NCBI GenBank assembly: GCA_001972305.1
Contig: BDDD01000371.1
Span: 70,199-134,198, forward strand
DNA length: 64,000 nt
Source: Cephalotus follicularis
Taxonomy: Eukaryota; Streptophyta; Magnoliopsida; Oxalidales; Cephalotaceae
Direction of reading: 5' to 3'
Both the position numbers and the translations under genes were made by a program. The notes below the pieces were generated by a model that was given only the letters and a program-made list of their open reading frames with translations, ran no database searches and was not told the origin of the DNA. This document shows positions 11,633 through 24,397 of the stretch, in pieces. Position 1 is the first letter of the stretch. Every line of letters starts with the position of its first letter.

Positions 11633-11838
11633 CAGTCAGTTGTTTTCTTGAACAGTCGGCTATTATGCATTGTGTAGTCGGCTGCATTCTTGAACAGTTG
11701 GCTGCTATGCCTTGCACAATCAACTGGACCCTGTTTCAGTTGGCTGGCTGTAGTTCCGCTTGATTTGTCGGCTGGCCATGTTGGGTAGTCGACTGCTATG
11801 CTTTGAACAGTCGACTGGAGTTCTGTTACAGTCGGCTG
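11633..11838. promoter_or_regulatory. Ten-copy GTCGAC-type palindrome array, G1 5' LTR
   Basis: Ten-base motifs start at 11633, 11653, 11675, 11695, 11717, 11737, 11765, 11786, 11808 and 11829. Best copies: CAGTCGACTG at 11808 and TAGTCGACTG at 11786. Steps are 20-22 bases except one of 28 before the last four copies. Variants mostly swap C/T or G/A at the CpG, as expected of methylation-driven decay. Confidence 0.85.
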
Positions 11839-12608
11839 GCGAGTCTAGAAAATTTCTACTTTCAAAATTTCCTTATCTGTTTGTCCTTCTGTTGAATCGA
11901 GGTCTATTTTAAACCCCGTTATATTCTGATTTAATGTTCGCAGTTAATTTCAAGTCCTTATATGAACGATTTTATATTTTATAGACTATTGTGCTACCGA
12001 GGGGCAGTTTAGGAATTTATCGATCAATTCATAAGTTATTTCTGTGATCGCATAAGGTACGGATATTATCGTTATTGGCTATCTTAATATGATTTTATTG
12101 AAACGATTCAGTTTTACTTTATGATTAATGTACGGATATATCTCGTTATCCTCTGATTCTATTGAGATGGATATTTCGTTCTCGGATATTCGGTTTTATT
12201 TGAAAAAAATCTATGTTATTTCTTTATGATTAAAGTTAAATATTACGGATTTTATAATTGAGCATGACTTTCACTTTCGACAGTATGTCGATTTTATGAT
12301 TCGGATATGATTTTGATTTCAGATATGTTTGAAAAATCTGTTTATGTTTTGAATTGTTTTTAGAATAAAACAATATTTTGGCATAATCACATATAGAGAA
12401 AAACTTACCTATGAGGTCTCATAGGCATTTTCTTTGGCACGGAGGACATGACACCTACCGTGGCGGTGTGATCGGTCTACGGCGTCTCTATATATATATA
12501 TCCTGAGGGTAGGGTATAGATCCTTTTGAGGCGTATGAGTCGACTCTTGTTATTATCACATTTGGATTTTGGGAATTGATTATGTAGTGTTGTACACGTC
12601 TTTCCGAT

Positions 12609-12757
12609 ATATATATATATATGTATATATATATGTATGTATGTACATATGTATATGTATGTATATATGTATATATGTATATGTATGTATGTACATATGT
12701 ATATGTATGTATATATGTATATATGTATATGTATGTATCTATATGTATGTATATATG

Positions 12758-12788
<31 letters not shown>

Positions 12789-12789
12789 G

Positions 12790-12823
<34 letters not shown>

Positions 12824-12845
12824 TATATGTATGTATATATGTGTA

Positions 12846-12881
<36 letters not shown>

Positions 12882-12890
12882 TGTATATTG
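12609..12890. repeat. TATATG/TATG microsatellite inside G1 5' LTR
   Basis: About 280 bases of mixed TATA, GTAT and ATGTAT units. It gives long open frames in all three plus frames (Tyr-Ile-Cys-Met-Val only), which are artefacts. The matching place in the 3' LTR (~48150-48180) has only a short run. Confidence 0.95.
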
Positions 12891-13479
12891 GATCTTTATA
12901 TGAAATTATGAAATTGGATAAATTATGATATTTTGCTATATGGATGTTTTTGGAAATTCGGAAATTTTAAATGATGCGACTTCATAACTGTTTCATATGA
13001 ATATTCTGTTTTACTTATGAAAGTATATTTTAATCATGTTTTGTAGGAAAATCATGATTTTGAGATATTTATTTATCTTTTAAATTTCTCTTTGCTGTTT
13101 TACATTCCTTATCCATAATGAGGTTTGCTCAGCCGCGTTTTTGTTTCCATGCGGCAGGTTATCAGGAGCATCGGGAGAAATGTGTGATGAGTGATGTCCA
13201 CCTATATATGAGGATCATCTAGGAGATTGGTCCGCTTGTGTTTTCAGTAGGTTATGGTCGTGTTTTGGCCAATCCTTTGAACAATATTATGTTTCTTTTT
13301 GGATTATGATGTCGGATTATGGTTCTGGCTCATGTTCCAAATTATGATATGTTATAGGATTATGTTTCAGACCACCACGTAATTTTGAATAAATTTAAGA
13401 TTATGCTTTGAGTTCATGATTAGATGTGTTCTGTTTTATGACCTGTTAGGGCTCCCACCTTCAGAGGTGTTACAGATTG

Positions 13480-13490
13480 TGGTATCAGAG
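13480..13490 (+). other. G1 primer-binding site
   Basis: TGGTATCAGAG, complementary to initiator methionine tRNA, five bases after the LTR end. Confidence 0.9.
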
Positions 13491-13639
13491 AGAGGTTTTG
13501 TTCCTTAGAAGACCTAACTAGGTTTTACCTATGAGATTTGATAGACTTTGGGTTAGGGCTATTTCGTTATGGTCTTTTCGATATGCCTTTTGTTTCAAGG
13601 TTCTGATTCTTTTTGTTTTTATCTTATCTTGGTTTCTAT

Positions 13640-14815
13640 TTCATAGATTGTACGAACAACGAATACCCCTAAGAGAACCAAACCAGTCGTGGCTTGGGAA
13701 GAGGTGCGAAATGAGCGTTCGGTTAATGAATTGGTAAGGCAGGCAATTTCTCAAGAGGTGAATTGAGTAATGCACCAGGAAAATCCGGGACAAGGTCATC
13801 AAGAGTAAGTTGCTGAGGAGAATGCACCGGTGGATGTTCAGGCCGACAAGGGAGCTGAGGATCGGCCCGACACTCTAGTATATGTCTGGCTTGAGAGGTT
13901 CAAGAAGTAGTGCCCGCAGTCTTTTAGCTCTACATCGACACCTGTTGAGGCTGAACACTGGGTTGCAGATATGGAGAAAATTTTTGATGTGTTGGGTTAT
14001 AATGATGAGCAGAAAGTTAAGTTGGCTGGAAGGTGACGCTCAACGATGGTGGAAGACGTTGAGGTTATCTAAGGGTGGAGGATTTGTTGATGCATTATCA
14101 TGGTCTGGGTTCTGCGAAGTCTTCTATTAGAAGTACTTTCCCACTTTTGAGAAGGAGGCTTATGCAAGAGAATTTGTGAATACAAGACAGAAGGAGGGTG
14201 AATCAGTCACCGAGTTCTTAGCCCAGTTCACCAGATTGGAGGGTTTTGCTGGATCCCCCATGGGGTCGGCAGAGGAACAGGCTGAAAAGTTTAAGTGGAA
14301 GTTTCACTATTAGCTCAGAGGTAAGCTGATAAATTCCAGATTTGCTGATGTATCAGAGGTTGCTAATGCTGCAAAGAACATAGAGATGGAGAGGTTAGAC
14401 TTCCAGACAGCTCAACAAGAAGGAGAAAGGAAGCGGGGCAGAGGTGATGCTCAGGGTCAAAATTTTGGGCAGCAAAATAAAGGACAAGGTGGCCAGTGGA
14501 ATAAAGGTCGTGACAGTAAGTAGCATAAGAAGAATAATGATCAGAACAAGGGTGGAGGACAGCAACGTCAGCAAACTAATGATCATAGGCAAGCTCAAGG
14601 AGCTGGTGGTGGGGGTAACCCCAATGTTCAGATTGCACAATGTAATACTTGTGGGAAGCGGCATCCTGTTGGGACTTGTTACAAGGAAACTTGGGCCTGC
14701 TTTATGTGTGGGCAGTTGGGTCATCGCTTTAAGGATTGTCCAAATCCTCATGCGAAGGATTGGAAAAGAGATGGTGGAGATACGGGACAGCGCAATGTGG
14801 GAGGCAGAGTCTTCG
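13640..14815 (+). pseudogene. G1 gag remnant
   Basis: Capsid-type gag fossil of G1, similar along its length to the gag of G2 (24227-23130, minus). The zinc-knuckle region is at about 14638-14766 with CFMCGQLGHRFKDC, preceded by a second cysteine-rich motif CNTCGKRHPVGTC. Spread over several frames; broken. Confidence 0.8.
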
Positions 14816-15400
14816 TATTGACAACTCATCAGGCAGCAAATACTCCAGGTACTGTTTCAGGATTTCTTTCTGTTGGTAACCATAGGGCTTTTGTATTGTA
14901 TGATACTGCATTGACTCACTCTTTGGTGGGGTGCCTTCTCAGTCTTTGGATCCAATTATGGTTCTTTCTACCCCTATGGGTACTTCTATTATTGTATCGG
15001 AGTATTTCAGTGATTGCCCTGTTACTTTTGATAACAAGGTTCGTGAGGCAGACCTTCTCCCTATTGATATGCGTGACTTTGATATGATTCTTGGCATGGA
15101 TTGGTTGAATCGCCATTGTGCCACGATTGATTGTCACTCTCGGAGGATTTTGTTTGGAGATGTGGATAGACCTGATTTTATTTATCAGGGTTCACGGCTG
15201 AAGAAGGATGTCAAGATAATCTCAGTTTTGAAGGCTCAGAGGTTGGTGGCTAAGGGCTCTAAGGGATTCTTAGCTGTTGTGAAAGATGTCTCTAGGGATG
15301 GACCTCGCCTTGAAGATTATTTTGTGGTTAGGGAGTTTTCAGATGTGTTTTCGGAGGAGTTACCAGGATTGCCATCGCAACAGGAAGTGGAGTTTACCAT
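14816..15400 (+). pseudogene. G1 aspartic protease remnant
   Basis: Retropepsin-like region with the C-terminal signature [13 protein letters not shown] at about 15079-15117, followed by the spacer to RT. Part of the gag-pol fossil. Confidence 0.8.
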
Positions 15401-16230
15401 CGAACTCATTCCTGGGGTGGGACCTATATCAAAAGCACCTTATAGGATGGCACCGCTTGAGTCGCAAGAGCTGAAGGAGCAGTTACAAGAATTGTTGGAT
15501 CGGGGTTTTATCCGTCCCAGTGTTTCGTTGTGGTGTGCTCCGGTTCTGCTTGTAAAGAAGAATGACGGTTCTATGAGGCTGTGCATAGAGTACAGAGAAT
15601 TGAATCGGATTACTATCAGGAATAAATACCCTTTTCCTCAGATTGATGACTTATTTGATCAACTCCAAGGTGCAAGGTATTTTTCTAAGATCTATTTAAG
15701 GTCTGGATATCATTAGCTGCGGGTAAAAGATGAAGACGTACCCAAGACTGCTTTCCACACACGGTATGGCCATTACGAGTTTCTGGTGATGCCGTTCGAA
15801 CTTACGAATGCGCTGACAGTCTTCATGGATTTGATAAATTGGGTGTTTCATGAATTCCTGGATAGGTTTGTGATTGTATTTATAGATGATATCCTTGTGT
15901 ATTCAAAGTCAAAGGAGGAACATGAAAATCAGCTTTGTATAGTGCTGGGGATTTTGAGGAGGAATCAGCTATATGCGAGGTTTTCGAAATGTGAGTTCTG
16001 GTTGGAACAGGTGGCATTGTTGGGCCATGTGATGACAGTTGAAGGCATCAGTATGGATCCTGTCAAGGTTGAGGCTATTACTAAATGGCCGAGACCTACC
16101 ACAGTGACGGAGGTGAGAAGTTTTCTGGGTTTGGCTGGCTACTATAGGTGGTTTGTGGAAGGCTTTTCCTCAATAGCCTTGCCATTGACTCAGCTTATGA
16201 GGAAGGGAGCTAAGTTTGTGTGGAATGAAG
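15400..16230 (+). pseudogene. G1 reverse transcriptase remnant
   Basis: Ty3-type RT. Visible blocks are the [10 protein letters not shown] motif (~15580-15610), [20 protein letters not shown] (~15627-15686), and the active-site string [10 protein letters not shown] near 15880-15910, then [19 protein letters not shown] near 16110-16170. Broken fossil. Confidence 0.85.
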
Positions 16231-16843
16231 AGCGGGAGGAAAGATTTGAGAAGTTGAATAATTGTCTTGTGTCTGCACCGATTCTTCGTTTACCATATGG
16301 GTCATGTGGATACCAGATATACAGTGATGCTTCCAAGAAGGGTTTGGGATGTGTATTGATGCAGCATGGTCATGTGATAGCTTATGCTTCGAGACATCTG
16401 AAGCCCTATGAGACAAACTACCCTACACATGACCTTGAGTTAGCAGCAGTGGTTTTTGCTTTGAAGATTTGGAGGCATTATTTGTACGGAGAAACTTGTG
16501 ACATTTTCACCGATCACAAGAGTCTCAAGTACATTTTCACTCAGAATGAGTTAAATATGCGACAGAGAAGATGGTTGGAGCTTCTAAAGGACTATGATAT
16601 TAATATTCAGTACCACCCTTGTAAGGCTAATGTGGTAGTTGATGCTCTTAGTAGGAAGAGTTCTTGGAGTGTAGCGGCTCTGCTCACTCAACTACAGTTG
16701 ATATCAGATATGGAACGTTTGGACTTGAATTTGTTTGTTCAGGCAACTGGAGGTTTTATGGCTGGTATGAATATAGAAGCTACCCTCATATCTCGGATTA
16801 AGGTGGCACAGAGTGATGATGGTAAATTATGGGCTTTAGTTCA
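16230..16843 (+). pseudogene. G1 RNase H and start of integrase remnant
   Basis: RNase H region with [17 protein letters not shown] (~16318-16370), [20 protein letters not shown] and [13 protein letters not shown], then [18 protein letters not shown]. The integrase lead-in is cut at 16843 by insertion of G2, whose target copy gttca is at 16839-16843 and 25385-25389. Confidence 0.85.
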
Positions 16844-19702
16844 TGTAACACCCTCGGACGGCGGGAGTCGTCACAGGTCATAATACAGAACCTATCATAA
16901 CATATCTGAACATAAACATAACATATCAGCCAAAAACGTGGCGGTCATAGCATAACTGAAAACTTAAAAACTTAACAATTTCTGAAAACTTAAACATATT
17001 CCAGTTCAAAACTAAAACATATGTATCTTATTGTTCATGACCACTTAAACAGAAAACATAACAGGATCACACTCATAGGGATCCAAAATATAAGATGGCC
17101 ATCTCTCGTTCACACATTCCCCCGCTGCTCCTGATAACCTGCCGCATGGAAAACAAAAACGCGGTTGAGCAAACCTCAGTACGAATAAGGAAAGAAAAAA
17201 AATAGTAAACGATAAATTTTAAAAGCGGTAAGATTTCGATAAAATTCATAACATAAATCTTAAGCAATTAAAAAGAATTAAATATTCGTAAAGTCACATC
17301 TGTACTTTCATAAAATCCATATAACTTTCGAAACATTTACGAAACATTTCAAAACATCATATCACGATTCATAAGTCATACTGAGCCATATACATATCAC
17401 ATAACATATATTTGGCAAGGGAGGCGCTAATTCCACATGCCCACTTGAATTGAAGTGTACGACACTACACAAGTCAATTCTCACATATCACATATCACAT
17501 ATCATATCACATATCATATACTATAATCGATTCATACGCCTCTATCACATAGCGGATCCATAAATCCACCTCATGGGATTTATTCATAACATTCAGAGAC
17601 GTCGTAGACTAATCACATCGCCACGGAAGTGTCATGTCCCCGTGCCAGGCCTATGACATGCCTATGGTACGCCCCATAGGTGGGTACAATACTCATTATT
17701 CAATCATTTCGAAAACATTGATTTATCAAAATCAATTTAAAAACACATAAATATGCTTTCAAAAAACATATTTGAAAATCGTTCACAACGATATCATATC
17801 ATACATTTCATAGCCAAATCATCAACTCATTTATACTTCGCTATAAAGAGGTGATCATAACATATCGTATCATTTCGTATCATATGAATAAAGTCGGAAT
17901 CATTTATAACGTCAAAAACCAACTTCATTTTCGAAAAACGTCAAAACCATAAAACATTACCAATTTCATAAACGAAGAGGCATAGCATAAAAAAAAATTG
18001 AATTCAGTTCGATAATCAGATAGCCAAGGAACGATAGAAATCCGTACCTTATGCGTTCACAAAAGCACTTACGGATAGATGATTTAAATCAAACTCCCCT
18101 TGAAGCACAACAATCTAAAAGACACCCAAAACCATTCATATAAGGGTCTAAGAAACATTAAAGACATTAAACAGACTTATAACAGTGTTTAGAAAAGACC
18201 CAGATTGATTCGGAGAACAAACGAAGCAAAACAGTTGAAAACATCACTTTTCTGGGCAAAACAGTCGACTGTTACAGAGCACCAGCCGACTGGGGAAGCT
18301 TGGCAGTCGACTAATCACAAGGGCAAGCCGACTACACAAACCAGAATGCAGGCAGCCGACTGTCACATAGATCCAGTCGACTGTGCATAACAAGGCAGTC
18401 GACTTGTTCATTGGGCAGTCGACTACACAACACAAGGCAGTTTACTGTGTTCATATGGCAATCGACTACTCATCCAATCCAGCCTACTATCCACAAGAAC
18501 AGCCGACTGTTCTGGACGACAGAACAGCAGAAACTTGACAATTTCATGTAGAAGTTGGTTCAATTGATTACCACATTAAACCAGGAACACAAGGGCATAA
18601 ACATATGACATAATATGGCATTTAGATGATACAGAAACACATAATATCTGGACAGTGGCCTAACTTCCAAGATAAAGCAAGAAGAACATTTACATGTGCA
18701 TACAAATATGTCCAGATTCCTGTCCATTATCATTTGCAGACTTTTAAAACCAGTTTGTGACAAGTCTAGGTGTATAAAACATGCTGACAGACTTACTAAC
18801 CCCATGACAGAACATATATATGTAGGAATCAAAACCAAAGGACACAAAGAACACAAAACTGGAATTATAACATTGTAGCAAATCCATCACAGTAGGAAAC
18901 GAATTAACTAACCTGTAATGGTATTAAGAACACGGAAAAACAGCAGAAAGAATGCCACTGAACAATTGTTAACCAGTTGTGAACAAAACAGAAGAAGAAA
19001 AAATGCCAACCAAATACAACCTTAATGCCATCCAATGAAAGACATAACCCAACACAAAAATAACGTAGGATTGAGAGGACATAACCAACCTTATTTTCGA
19101 TGAATGAAACAACACCAGAACAAAGAAATTTCCACTTGCAATTCGGCAGTGACAGTCTTTGCAAAGGTGAGAGAGAGATACCCCATAACAATGGCAAGGC
19201 ATTCTTAAACATGAAAGAAAGAGTGATTTGAGGGATGAATAAGAAAGAAGAGGAGAGAAGAATCAGTTTATTAAGGAAGAAAAGGATTGAAAACGTGTAG
19301 AAATAATGAGGGGAAAGAGAGAGTTTCGGGAGAGGAGGGGAAAGAGAGAGTTTCGGGAGAGGAGGGGAAGAAAAGGAAAAAAATGGGAAAAAAAAAGAAA
19401 GAAAAAGAAATAAAGGAATAAAAGAAATAAAATAATAGGAATAATAGGAATTAAGGAATTTTAAAATAAAAAGAAAGTAAATTGTTTTAATAAAATAAGT
19501 TGGATTTTAATAAGATAGATAAAAGCCCAAACCCAACATTGCACTACATATCAAAAAATTTCAGGCTGGTATCAGACAGCCTAAATCACATCGGCCCAAA
19601 ACAAAGGGCAACCGGACTTAAAAATAAAAGAAAATTTAAAAAGTCCGAAAACAAACACATAAAAAGTCCTTAAAAACACTTACGAACAAGCAGGGTATTA
19701 CA
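16844..19702 (-). mobile_element. G2 3' LTR (long form)
   Basis: On the plus strand TGTAACACCC..GGTATTACA; on the element strand TGTAATACCC..GGGTGTTACA. Contains a 12-copy palindrome array (18262-18509) and a purine-rich stretch on the plus strand (19215-19400) in which a ~27-bp unit GAGGGGAAAGAGAGAG.. is duplicated. The 3' end region (17400-17700) shares the ACCTATGGGG..GGCATG..GACATGACAC block with the G1 and S3 LTRs. Short antisense ORFs here are not genes. Confidence 0.9.
18262..18509. promoter_or_regulatory. Twelve-copy GTCGAC-type palindrome array, G2 3' LTR
   Basis: Motif starts: 18262, 18283, 18304, 18325, 18353, 18374, 18396, 18416, 18438, 18459, 18480, 18500. Steps are 20-22 except one of 28. 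In element orientation four copies lie on the far side of the 28-base step, as in G1 and S3. Perfect CAGTCGACTG at 18262 and 18374. This is the longest and most regular array in the window. Confidence 0.9.
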
Positions 19703-19716
19703 TCCACCCCCCCTAA
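19703..19716 (-). other. G2 polypurine tract
   Basis: Minus strand TTAGGGGGGGTGGA next to the 3' LTR; the usual plus-strand primer of gypsy elements. Confidence 0.8.
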
Positions 19717-20260
19717 TATGCTCCTCAAGCTCCCAAGTGGCCTCACGTTCGGGATGATTCTTCCACAGCACTTTCACAAAAGAAACGGTCTTGCTACGTG
19801 TCACCAGTTCCTCTCGATCCAGAATAGCCTCGGCCTCCTCGTCACAAGATAGGTCCTCCCGAATACTGTCCAAAGGATAGTGAACCATATGTAGGGGATG
19901 ATACTGATAACCTCTCAGCAAAGACACGTGGAACACGTTATGGATGTGTGCTAACTGCGAAGGCAAAGCTAACCGATAAGCAACTGCGCCTATCTTCTCC
20001 AGAACTTCGAAAGGCCCGATAAACCGCAAACTCAACTTTCCCTTCAGCCCAAAATGGTGGACTCCTTTCCAAGGTGAAATTTTCAAGAACACATGTTCAC
20101 CTACTTTGAACTCTAAGTCCCTCCGATGTCTGTCCGCATAACTTTTCTGTCGAGATTGAGCTGCTTTCAATCTCTCCCTTAATATTGCCACTTTATCCGT
20201 AGTGATCTACACTAGCTCGGGTCCTTCGATAACTAGCTCTCCAACCTCATCCAAACATGT
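19706..20260 (-). pseudogene. G2 integrase C-terminus with chromodomain-like tail
   Basis: Contains QSRQKSYADRHRRDLEFKVG, the [19 protein letters not shown] (SH3-like) block, HNVFHVSLLRGY, and a tail with VLWKNHPEREATWELEEHIR typical of chromovirus integrases, which in this clade are thought to steer integration to heterochromatin. Fossil. Confidence 0.85.
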
Positions 20261-21200
20261 CGGAGATCAACACTTCCTCCCATAAAGAGCTTCAAACGGA
20301 TCCATACCGATACTAGCATGCCAACTGTTATTGTAGGCAAACTCCACCAAGCTCAAATACTCATCCCAGCTCCCAGTCCATTCCAACGCACATGACCTCA
20401 ACATATCCTCTAAGGTCTGGATGGTTCTCTCAGTCTGCCCATCTGTCTGTGGATGAAAAGTTGTACTATAACTGAGCCTAGTGCCCCAAGCCTTCTGAAA
20501 CCCTTTCCAAAACCGCGAAGTGAAACGAGGATCCCTATCCGAAACAATGGATTCCGGAGTCCCATGTAGTCTCACTATCTCCTGCTGAAACACCTCAGCC
20601 AAACGATCAACAGAGAAGTCTTCTCGGATAGCCAAGAAGTGAGCCGATTTAGTCAATCGATCCACTACTGCCCAGATAGCATCATTCCTTCTGAAAGTTC
20701 TCGGAATAACCCGTAACAAAGTCCATCGATATACTCTCCCATTTCCATACTGGGACTTGCAAGGGTTGTAACAAACCACTAGCACGCTGGTGCTCAATCT
20801 TTACCTGTTGACAGATCAAACACCTCCCCACATACTCCGCTACATTCCTTTTTATTCCATTCCACCAGAAGTTCTTCTTCAAGTCCCTATACATTTTCGT
20901 AGAACCCGGATGTATAGAAAATGGAGAACTGTGTGCCTCTGACAAAACAGCATCTCTGATCGAAGAATCTGACGGAACACACAACCGATTACCCAGCCAT
21001 ATCACACCATGCTCATCCATACGAAACTCTAATTGCTTACCTTTTTCAACATTATGGACTAAGGCCCAAAGTTCACCATCATCACTCTGAGCTATCTTAA
21101 TCCGAGATATAAGCGTAGGCTCTACATTCATTGCAGCAACACAACCTTCAGAACCCCGAACATACAGATGTAAATCCATCTGCTCCATATCAGCTATCAA
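20260..21200 (-). pseudogene. G2 integrase (zinc finger and catalytic core) remnant
   Basis: HHCC region [31 protein letters not shown] (~20800-20930), then core with MDFVTG, VVDRLTKSAHFLAIRED, SDRDPRFTSRFW and HPQTDGQTERTIQ, giving the D, D and E blocks of the retroviral integrase core. Fossil. Confidence 0.85.
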
Positions 21201-22500
21201 CTGTGGATGAGTAAGCAAAGCAGCTACACTCCCAGAACTCTTCCGACTAAGAGCATCAGCTACCACATTTGCCTTACCAGGGTGGTACTGAATATTCAGA
21301 TCATAGTCTTTCAGAAGTTCCAACCATCTTCTCTGACGCATGTTCAACTCTTTCTGCGTAAAGATATACTTGAGACTCTTGTGATCGGTAAAGACGTCAC
21401 AAGTTTCTCCGTACAAGTAGTGCCTCCAGATCTTCAATCCAAACACTGCTGCTGCCAACTCAAGATCATGTGTAGGATAGTTAACTTCATAAGGCTTCAA
21501 CTGTCTCGAAGCATAAGCTATCACATGACCGTGCTGCATCATAACACACCCTAAACCCTTCTTAGAAGCATCGCTGTAGATCTGGTATCCACCCGACCCA
21601 GATGGTAAACGAAGAATCGGTGCCGACACAAGACCATTATTCAGTTTCTCGAAGGTTGCTTCTCTCTCCTCATTCCATTCAAACTTAGCTCCTTTTCTCA
21701 TAAGCTGAGTTAGTGGTAAGGCTATAGAGGAAAAGCCTTCCACAAACCGCCTATAATATCCAGCCAAGCCCAAAAAGCTCCTAACTTTCGTCACTGTGGT
21801 AGGTCTCGGCCATTTAGTAATAGCCTCAACTTTAGCAGGATCCACACTAATCCCTTCAGCTGTAACCACATGACCCAAAAACGCCACCTGTTCCAACTAG
21901 AATTCACACTTTGAAAACTTTGCGTATAACTGATTCTTCCTCAGAATACCCAGCACAATACGAAGTTGTTCTTCATGTTCTTCTTTCGACTTGGAATACA
22001 CGAGGATGTCATCTATGAATACAATCACAAACTGATCCAAGTACTAATGAAACACCCTATTCATCGGATCCATGAAAACTGTCGGTGCATTAGTGAGTCC
22101 GAAAGGCATCACCAAAAACTCATAATGCCCATACCGAGTACGGAAAGAAGTTTTAGGCACATTTTCATCCTTTATCCGAAGCTAATGATAACCCGATCTC
22201 AAATCGATCTTAGAGAAATACCGAGCACCTTGGAGTTGATCAAACAAGTCATCAATCCTAGGCAGTGGGTATTTATTTCGAACAGTAATCCGATTCAACT
22301 CTCTGTAGTCTATGCATAGCCTCATAGACCCGTCTTTCTTCTTCACAAAAAGAACCGGAGCACCCCACGACGAAACACTAGGCCGAATGAAACCCCGATC
22401 TAACAGCTCTTGCAACTATTCTCTCAACTCTTGCAGTTCCAACAGTGCCATTCTGTAAGGTGCCTTGATAAAGGTGTCGCTCCAGGAATGAGTTTGATGG
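21200..22500 (-). pseudogene. G2 reverse transcriptase and RNase H remnant
   Basis: RT blocks: [20 protein letters not shown] and [20 protein letters not shown] (22230-22400), FIDDILV (~22000-22027), [19 protein letters not shown] (~21820-21880). RNase [59 protein letters not shown]. Fossil. Confidence 0.9.
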
Positions 22501-23130
22501 TAAACTCTACTTCCCGTTGAGGTGGCAAACCCGGTAACTCCTCCGAAAACACATCAGAAAATTCTCTAACCATAGGATAGTCTTCAAGGTGAGTCTCAAC
22601 CTTTGAGATATCCTTCACAAGAGCTAAGAAACCTTCAGCGCCGTTAGCCACCAAGTTCCTAGGCTTCAGAGCAGAGATAACTTTCACTTCTTTTCTCAGT
22701 CGTGAACCCTGATAAATAAAATCAGGTCCATTCACATCCCCAAACATAACCCTCCGAGCGTAGCAGTCAATCGTAGCCCGATGACGATCCAACCAGTTCA
22801 TACCCAGAATCATATCGAAGTCATACATATCGATAGGCAGAATATCTGCATCTCGAATCCGATCATCAAAAATAATAGGACAAGCATAAAAACACTCAGA
22901 TATCACAATAGAAGAACCCGTAGCGGTCGAAAGAACCAAAGCTGGATCAAGCAACTGTGAAGACATCCCAAGATGCCGAACAAAAGACCTCGCTACAACC
23001 GAGTGGGTCGATCCAGTATCATACAAAATATAAGCCCTACGGTTACCAACAGAAATAAAGCCCAAAACAGTACCTCGTGCATTAGCAGCCTGCTGAGTCG
23101 TGATAGTAAAGACACGACCTCCCACATTGC
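22424..23130 (-). pseudogene. G2 protease remnant
   Basis: Retropepsin with ILYDTGSTHSVVA (catalytic DTG-type motif) and FDMILGMNWLDRHRATIDC, followed by the spacer [20 protein letters not shown] that precedes RT in this clade. Confidence 0.9.
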
Positions 23131-24227
23131 GCTGTCCATGATCTGCATTTTTCCCTTCCTTTCCTTCGCACGAGGGTCAGGACAATCCTTCACGAAATGC
23201 CCTTTCTGACCACATACAAAACAGGCCCCGATAGCCTTGTAGCACACTCCCACTGGATGCTGTCTACCGAAAACATCACACTTGGCAATCTGGACATCCA
23301 CAGCTCCCTGTGTCTGCCTTTGATCATTACCGGGATGTTGCTGTCCCCGGTTATCATTCCTCTTTCCTCGCTTGCCATTTCTATTCTTACTATTCTATCC
23401 AGAACCTTGACCTTGAGAATCCCCTCTGTTTCTCTTCCTGACACTTTCCTGACGAGCTATCTGGAAATCTAACCTTTCCAGTTCTATGTTCTTTGCCGCA
23501 TTTGCCACTTTAGAAACATCAGCAAACCTGGTGTTGATAAGTTTACCCCGGAGCTGATAGTGTAACTTCCACTTGAACTTTTCCGCCTACTCCAATGTTG
23601 TCCCTGCCACGAACCCAGCAAAACCAGCAAGCCTAGTGAATCGGGTCAGAAACTCCGTGACTGACTCTCCATCCTTCTGTCTGGTATTGATGAACTCCCT
23701 GGCGTAAGCCTCCTTATCAGCAGCGGGAAAGTACTGCTGATAAAAGACTTCGCAAAACTCGGACCAGGTCAAAGTCTCCACATAGTTGCCACCCTTAGCC
23801 AAATCCACAGCCTTCCACCATTTTTGAGCATCACCCTCAAGCTTGTAAATAGCTAACTTAACGTTCTGCCCGTCACTACAACCAAGCACATCAAAGATCT
23901 TGTCCATATGAGCAATCCAGTGCTCAGCCTCCACAGGAGTCACGGCTGAGCTGAAAGACTGCGGTCTCTGCTTCTGGAACCGCTCAAGCCAGATATAAAT
24001 AGGCGTGTCAGTCCTGCCCCCAGCTTCTCTCCCAACTGAACATCAGTTGGAGCATCCTCCTCAATGACCGGCTCCCTACGGCCTTGTTCCTGATTCTGTT
24101 CACCCAACACGCGTCGTACCTCTCGAGCGACTGCCTGACGTACTACCTCCTCCATAGACGGCTCATTTCTGACTCCTTGAGCCTCAACGGGTGCAGTCCT
24201 CTGAGCAGAGTTCCTTGTACGTGCCAT
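23130..24227 (-). pseudogene. G2 gag remnant
   Basis: Begins MARTRNSAQRTAPVEAQG at 24227, contains the capsid-type block KLAIYKLEGDAQKWWKAVDL and the zinc knuckle CFVCGQKGHFVKDC near 23170-23215. About three frames carry it. Closely parallel to the G1 gag. Confidence 0.85.
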
Positions 24228-24381
24228 CTACGAAAAGGCACTCAAAACATAAAACATCACAAAGAACAAAAACCGAAGCAGAAAACATATCATAAAATCA
24301 TGATCGAAACAGCCTAACCCAGTGTCTACTCAGTCTCATAGGTCAAACCTAGTTAGGTCTTCTAAGGAAACAAAACCTATT

Positions 24382-24392
24382 CTCTGATACCA
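24382..24392 (-). other. G2 primer-binding site
   Basis: Minus strand TGGTATCAGAG five bases from the 5' LTR end at 24398. Confidence 0.9.
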
Positions 24393-24397
24393 CAATC

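Larger units (their letters stand above)
10545..13474 (+). mobile_element. G1 5' LTR
   Basis: Starts at the TSD and ends GTGTTACA at 13474. Holds a pyrimidine-rich stretch (~10782-10930, CTCTCC-type), a palindrome array (11633-11838) and a long TATATG microsatellite (12609-12890) that explains why it is longer than the 2748-bp 3' LTR. Confidence 0.9.

Noticed and set aside
12569-12928. Overlapping ORFs of Tyr/Ile/Met/Cys/Val only
   Set aside because: Read-outs of the TATATG microsatellite in all three frames.
18262-18509. Regularly spaced palindromes as a possible CRISPR array
   Set aside because: Repeats are 10 bases with 10-12 base spacers, degenerate, in a plant LTR, without any cas gene.
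18560-19212. ORFs of ~100 codons with hydrophobic stretches, repeated at 24672-25176
   Set aside because: They lie in the two LTRs of G2; hydrophobicity comes from the pyrimidine-rich strand. No domain recognised.
21207-21554. Plus-strand ORFs opposite G2 and F pol (also 61056-62522)
   Set aside because: Shadow frames of recognised pol fossils on the other strand.
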